DNA from: Adiantum capillus-veneris
Taxonomy: Eukaryota > Streptophyta > Polypodiopsida > Polypodiales > Pteridaceae
Assembly: GCA_014529385.2 (NCBI GenBank)
Contig: CM043943.1
Span: forward strand, 97,056,355 to 97,120,354
Reading direction: 5' to 3'
DNA length: 64,000 nt
Numbering within the stretch: the stretch's first letter is position 1; the number at the start of each line of letters is the position of its first letter. Both the position numbers and the translations under genes were made by a program. The notes under the pieces were generated by a model. It was not told the origin of the DNA. It made no database searches and saw only the letters and a program-made list of their open reading frames with translations. Positions 59,323 through 64,000 of the stretch are shown here, piece by piece.

Positions 59323-61377
59323 AGGTCCGCACTTCCTCCGTTAAACACCCCTTGATCGCAATTGGAAGAATGAATTGCAAGAACTTATGCCAGTCGTGCG
59401 ATTTCGGTCCTGACAGTTGATCGTCACGGGTGAATGCTGTCTTGAGACATCGCATATATCCTGTTGGCGTCCTGAACTCTGAAATCACCCTTTTAGCTTG
59501 TCGCTCTTCGCTTTTTAGCAATACCCATGGCGCTCTTGGAAGTTTTGTTTGGCCAGCTGCATTGGTGAAAGGCCACAGCTCTGGACTCTTTCCAACTGAC
59601 TGCAAATCATCTCGTGAAGCTCGATTGTCTTTCATTCCCATGATTTTCTTCCAGAGGAGCTCTCCCACATTCTTGAATATATGCATTGGATCCCGCAAAT
59701 GGTTAATTAGTAGATCACCCCAGTACGGCAATGTATGGAGAATGGACAAACATTTCATTCCTGGAACAGGTTGCCCCTCATGTTGCTCCCATCGGCGACG
59801 CCACTCTTGTACATGCATAGGACGACATTCGACGCGACCACGATGACCTTCGCACAAGTGATGGCCAGCTGAAAGATAACGGTAGTGGCCTTGATAAATT
59901 GTCTTTCGAAGAGAGGCAGAATAGCGTACATCCAAAGATTGTCCGCAAATTGGACATGCATTGTATCCCGAAGTTGTTAGCCCTGCGTATATTAAAGTAA
60001 GAATCAGGACAAGGCAAAGTGCTTGCGAATAGCGAGAATTTTGTAAATCAAGAACGATTACCAGAAGCTTCTCCGTATCCTGGCCAATCATGCATAGTCT
60101 GCATAAGAAGTCCATGGATCCTTGCATGATGTTGTCGTACTAGTTCAACCGCAAAGATGCTATGTCGATCCCATGCCATAACTCCTGGAGCTCGTCAACT
60201 AGTGGATCTAGATAAACATCCATGTTTTTGGCCTTGAACTTACCAGGTACAATCAAGCTTAATATCAAATGACCCTTCTTGATGGCAAGCCATGGCGGGA
60301 GGTTGTAATTGATAAGGCACACAAGCCAAGTGCTCTATGACGAGCTTCTCAAGCCAAATGGATTGACTCCATCCATTGCCATGCCCAAACGCAAATTTTG
60401 TGGTTCACTCTTAAAATGTGGCCAGGTATCTTCAATGTGCCTCCAAGCCTTTGAATCAGTGCGGGCACCCTAAATGTTGCGTCAGTGGATCTATTCGTAG
60501 AATGCCACTGCATCAACTTTGCAATGGAACCACAACGAAACATGCTTTTTATCCTAGGAATAATAGGGAAATGCCGAAACACTTTAGCTGGCACTGTCTC
60601 GCCAACCGCATCTTGTTTGTAGCGCATTGCTCCGCACTTAGGACACGACAAACAATCTGCAAATTCATTGCAAAAAATAATGCAATCATTTGGACATGCA
60701 TGAATTTTGTTGTAGTCCAAGCCAACTGAGGTCAACAGTTGGTTTGCATCTGGCCTGGAGGGGGGCATTTCATTGCCAGCCGGGAGAAGTTGCTCCTGCA
60801 ACAACCTGTTTAAGCCACATTAAATTAAAAAGCTCTCCAAGCATGTCACCATTGCAATTGGAAAATCTCTTTTGTAAATTACGTACCTAAACAAAGCAGT
60901 GACGCTTGCATCTGACCACCCGTACACTGACTGAAGATTCAAAAATGCTAGACAAGTATGAAGCACAGATATTTTGACGCCTTCATAGATTGGTTGACGT
61001 GCCAACTTCCTCAAACATGTCTTCAGGAGGTAGGTGCATGGCTTCTAGTGCTACTTCGGTAGCGTTCTCCTCGCTTGTCTGGAAGAAGGCATCCAGCATC
61101 TCCTCCATGCCTTCGTCTTCTGTATGTAAGCCCTTTTCTGCTTCCATCCTTGGCTCTATATTGGTCGGACCTTCACGCATAATCCTTTTTCTCTCTCTCT
61201 CTCTCAGATGTAGGTGCTATGTCGCGAAAATCCCGTTCCGTAGGAATCGTATCGTAGATTCTGTACGGTTTCTCTAGCAAACTCTCCGTACTTGTGCACA
61301 TGCTCATTACATATCCTATGCTTGCACAGGATTTGATACTTGCAGAGCGTGCACGAGCATGCAATCTTTTCCTCCAT
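59323..61377 (-). pseudogene. TNPD transposase of CACTA-2, C-terminal half deleted
   Basis: The start is at 61377 with the transposase-associated domain CSCTLCKYQ...RICNEHVHKYGEF, then a (GA)n tract that shifts the frame. Acidic GMEEMLDAFFQTSEENATE (61180-60983) follows. Next are QSVYGWSDASVTALFR, HACPNDCIIF..CPKCGAMRY, RHFPIIPRIKSMF and ICVWAWQWMESIHLA, where the normal frame is the DG.NPFG box. YNLPPWLAIKKGHLILSLIV, RDPMHIFKNVGELLW and KSHDWHKFLQFILPIAIKGC follow. The frame then runs from CLTEEVR straight into TNPA-gene sequence (TYGGDAYGYDAY). The DUF4218 and DUF4216 parts present in CACTA-1 are gone, about 1.75 kb deleted. Frameshifts and stops occur elsewhere. Confidence 0.8.
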
Positions 61378-61559
61378 GTTAGTTGATGACGTTGCTATCT
61401 ACAATGATTATGAATGTTGTTTTAGTATATATACTCCTCTCAATGTAAACTACCTCGCATTCTCTAGTCTTGCCTAGTCTCCGTACACCTCGGTCCAGAG
61501 GTGTACAGAGATCGGGACCACCGAGTCAAAATCTCGTCTTTATTGGTCAAATCCTATAT

Positions 61560-62570
<1,011 letters not shown>

Positions 62571-62787
62571 TTTTTGACCTAGTAGACAGCAGTCCACTCT
62601 TTTGATCATAACTTCTTCATCCGAACTCCGATTTGGGTGATCTATAGCCTCAATCGAAGAGCACGAAGTCCTCTACGCATTGATGTAAAGACAGAAATTT
62701 TCAGAGTTATGGAAGGCGTTTCTGTAGCAGCATTTTCGAAGTGAACAGGTTCAACAAAATTGATTCTCATCTCCTATTTTACATACA

Positions 62788-63738
62788 ATGTCTTCCGGCA
62801 CTCGCAAGGGTTCTTCTTCTTCAACAAGGTCCACAACCATTGTGGAAAATGATCCAAAATCTCCTAAGTGTGGAGATAGCAACACAACCACCCAACCAAC
62901 GACATCGGAAACCATGATCATGGCGTACTTGGTATCATTGCAAGAGACCGTAAACAAACAAGGCGAAGACTTACGAGCACTTGCAATGGAGAATGGCACA
63001 CTAAGGGTACTTGTGGTTGAGAATGAGAATCTCAAGAGGACACTTGAGATGCAAACAACACGTTTGATGCAACTTGAAGAGGAATTCAAGGAATGTAAAC
63101 GCTCTCTTGTGGACTTGAATGCTTTGAAGGAGCGGATGAGCAAAGTAGAGCATGACCATGTATTGAAAGAGGAGAAATTTGACACTATGAGCCGGGATGT
63201 ATGCGACATGAAAAATGTATGCACAAACAAGTCTTGGGCTGATGTATGTGGTAGCAATGTGGTTTCTAATTCCTCACTCATGCAAGCTATGGTTCAAACA
63301 AAGAATGTTGAGAATGTAGATGTGGAGGAGTTGAAGGAACGGGAGCGACGTTCCAAGAACATTGTTATTCGTGGAATTCCCGAAGAGAAGTTAGAGACAC
63401 CTCCTTCTGTTGCCATTGTTATTGAAGATTTCTTCAAAACCCACTTTGGCATGTCCGGAGTTATGGTCTATGGAGCACATAGAGTGGGGAAGCAAGGAGC
63501 TCCTCGCTCGGGAGAACGGCCAATTGTATGCACCATGCCGGATGAGACCAAGCGAAAGATTATCCTTGATAATAGTTGGATCTATTTGAGGAATACAAAA
63601 TGTTTTGTATGTGAAGATCGCACTATTAAGCAACAAAATATGCGTCGCAAGGCATATGAGGAAAAGAATAATAAAAACAAGGAAATCTCTCATGAAGAAA
63701 ATGTGCCCAAGGAGAAGGCAAGTCTCTCAAGCAAATAG
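62788..63738 (+). CDS. LINE ORF1 protein (coiled coil plus RRM-like type)
   Basis: 316 residues. A Ser/Thr-rich start is followed by a coiled coil at about residues 75-135 (RTLEMQTTRLMQLEEEFKEC). Then ERERRSKNIVIRGIPEEKLE begins an RRM-like fold at about 190. A C-terminal basic part reads RPIVCTMPDETKRKIILDNS and CFVCEDRTIKQQNMRRKAYE. This is the animal-L1-like arrangement (coiled coil, RRM, CTD), in which ORF1p binds element RNA. Many flowering-plant LINEs instead carry a DUF4283 plus CCHC ORF1, and no CCHC is present here. The start ATG (ACAATGTC) is the first in the frame. The frame is fully open, the most intact coding sequence in the window. Confidence 0.65.
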   Translation: MSSGTRKGSSSSTRSTTIVENDPKSPKCGDSNTTTQPTTSETMIMAYLVSLQETVNKQGEDLRALAMENGTLRVLVVENENLKRTLEMQTTRLMQLEEEFKECKRSLVDLNALKERMSKVEHDHVLKEEKFDTMSRDVCDMKNVCTNKSWADVCGSNVVSNSSLMQAMVQTKNVENVDVEELKERERRSKNIVIRGIPEEKLETPPSVAIVIEDFFKTHFGMSGVMVYGAHRVGKQGAPRSGERPIVCTMPDETKRKIILDNSWIYLRNTKCFVCEDRTIKQQNMRRKAYEEKNNKNKEISHEENVPKEKASLSSK

Positions 63739-64000
63739 GGATGCGTGACCTATGAGACCGAGTTACAATTGAAAATATGCTTTTGGAATTGTAATGGATA
63801 CCCATGGAATGCGAGGGTTGGCATTGATGAACTAACAAGCAAAGCCGATGTTGTACTTCTTGTTGAAACTTGGGAGCATGATACACAAAGGATTAACGGC
63901 TTGGAGGATTACAATGTACATTCATTGATGTGGTCAAAGAATCTCAAGCAACGAAGAGGACAAGGAGGGTTAGCATGTATGGTTAAGAAAGTATTGGAAG
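63739..64000 (+). CDS. LINE ORF2 start: endonuclease domain (partial, runs off window)
   Basis: Open in the same frame as ORF1 directly after its TAG. It reads CVTYETELQLKICFWNCNGY (the N of L1 endonuclease motif WN.NG), then SKADVVLLVETWEHD (catalytic E in ETW) and RRGQGGLACMVKK. These fit the N-terminal third of an apurinic-like endonuclease that nicks target DNA for reverse transcription. No ATG occurs before the conserved block, so it may be translated by readthrough or reinitiation. The window ends within the domain. Confidence 0.7.

Overview
The window looks like transposon-dense nuclear DNA of a land plant. The evidence is plant-type CACTA transposase domains, a MULE transposase with a SWIM zinc finger, GT-AG introns, a copia-type element whose primer-binding site matches initiator tRNA-Met, and very long (TC)n, (GA)n and (AT)n tracts. 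An early-diverging lineage such as a fern is possible, but that is an inference. I see no convincing intact cellular gene. Almost every coding stretch belongs to a mobile element and most carry stops or frameshifts. No tRNA, rRNA or CRISPR locus is supported.

Layout. 1-1.6 kb is the 3' end of an LTR retrotransposon carrying an unfamiliar gene. 1.6-4.2 kb is decayed coding sequence. 4.25-8.37 kb is a diverged satellite of about 185 bp. 8.5-9.33 kb is a two-copy repeat. 9506-17988 is a complete but decayed CACTA element (CACTA-1) with TNPD, TNPA-like, hexamer, pentamer and palindrome arrays. 18-21.4 kb holds a 0.82-kb direct repeat around a retroelement end, then microsatellites and a promoter-like stretch. 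22-26.7 kb is mostly non-coding with two decayed coding fragments. A 3.0-kb block occurs twice (26753-29758 and 34783-37804), flanking a proline-rich ORF, a gag fragment and a small spliced gene. 38-41.24 kb is the same satellite again, interrupted by a small copia-type element.

From 41241 to about 51 kb lies a reverse-strand LTR retrotransposon with the same unfamiliar gene as at position 1. It is split by a 5.24-kb Mutator-like element (42554-47795) with about 500-bp terminal inverted repeats and a 9-bp target duplication. 52.5-54 kb and 56.5-57.5 kb are decayed Ty3/gypsy gag-protease pieces. A second CACTA element starts at 57502, interrupting a reverse-transcriptase fragment, and its right end is not found. 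A LINE begins near 62.57 kb and runs off the window.

The most interesting locus is the Mutator-like element. Besides a truncated transposase on the minus strand it carries, on the plus strand, a three-exon gene with the motif order of a beta-class amino-methyltransferase (DLPFG first, then EMGCGT and SIDVD). A DNA-modifying enzyme carried by a cut-and-paste transposon would suggest self-methylation, but this copy has one in-frame TGA and its transposase lacks the N-terminus.
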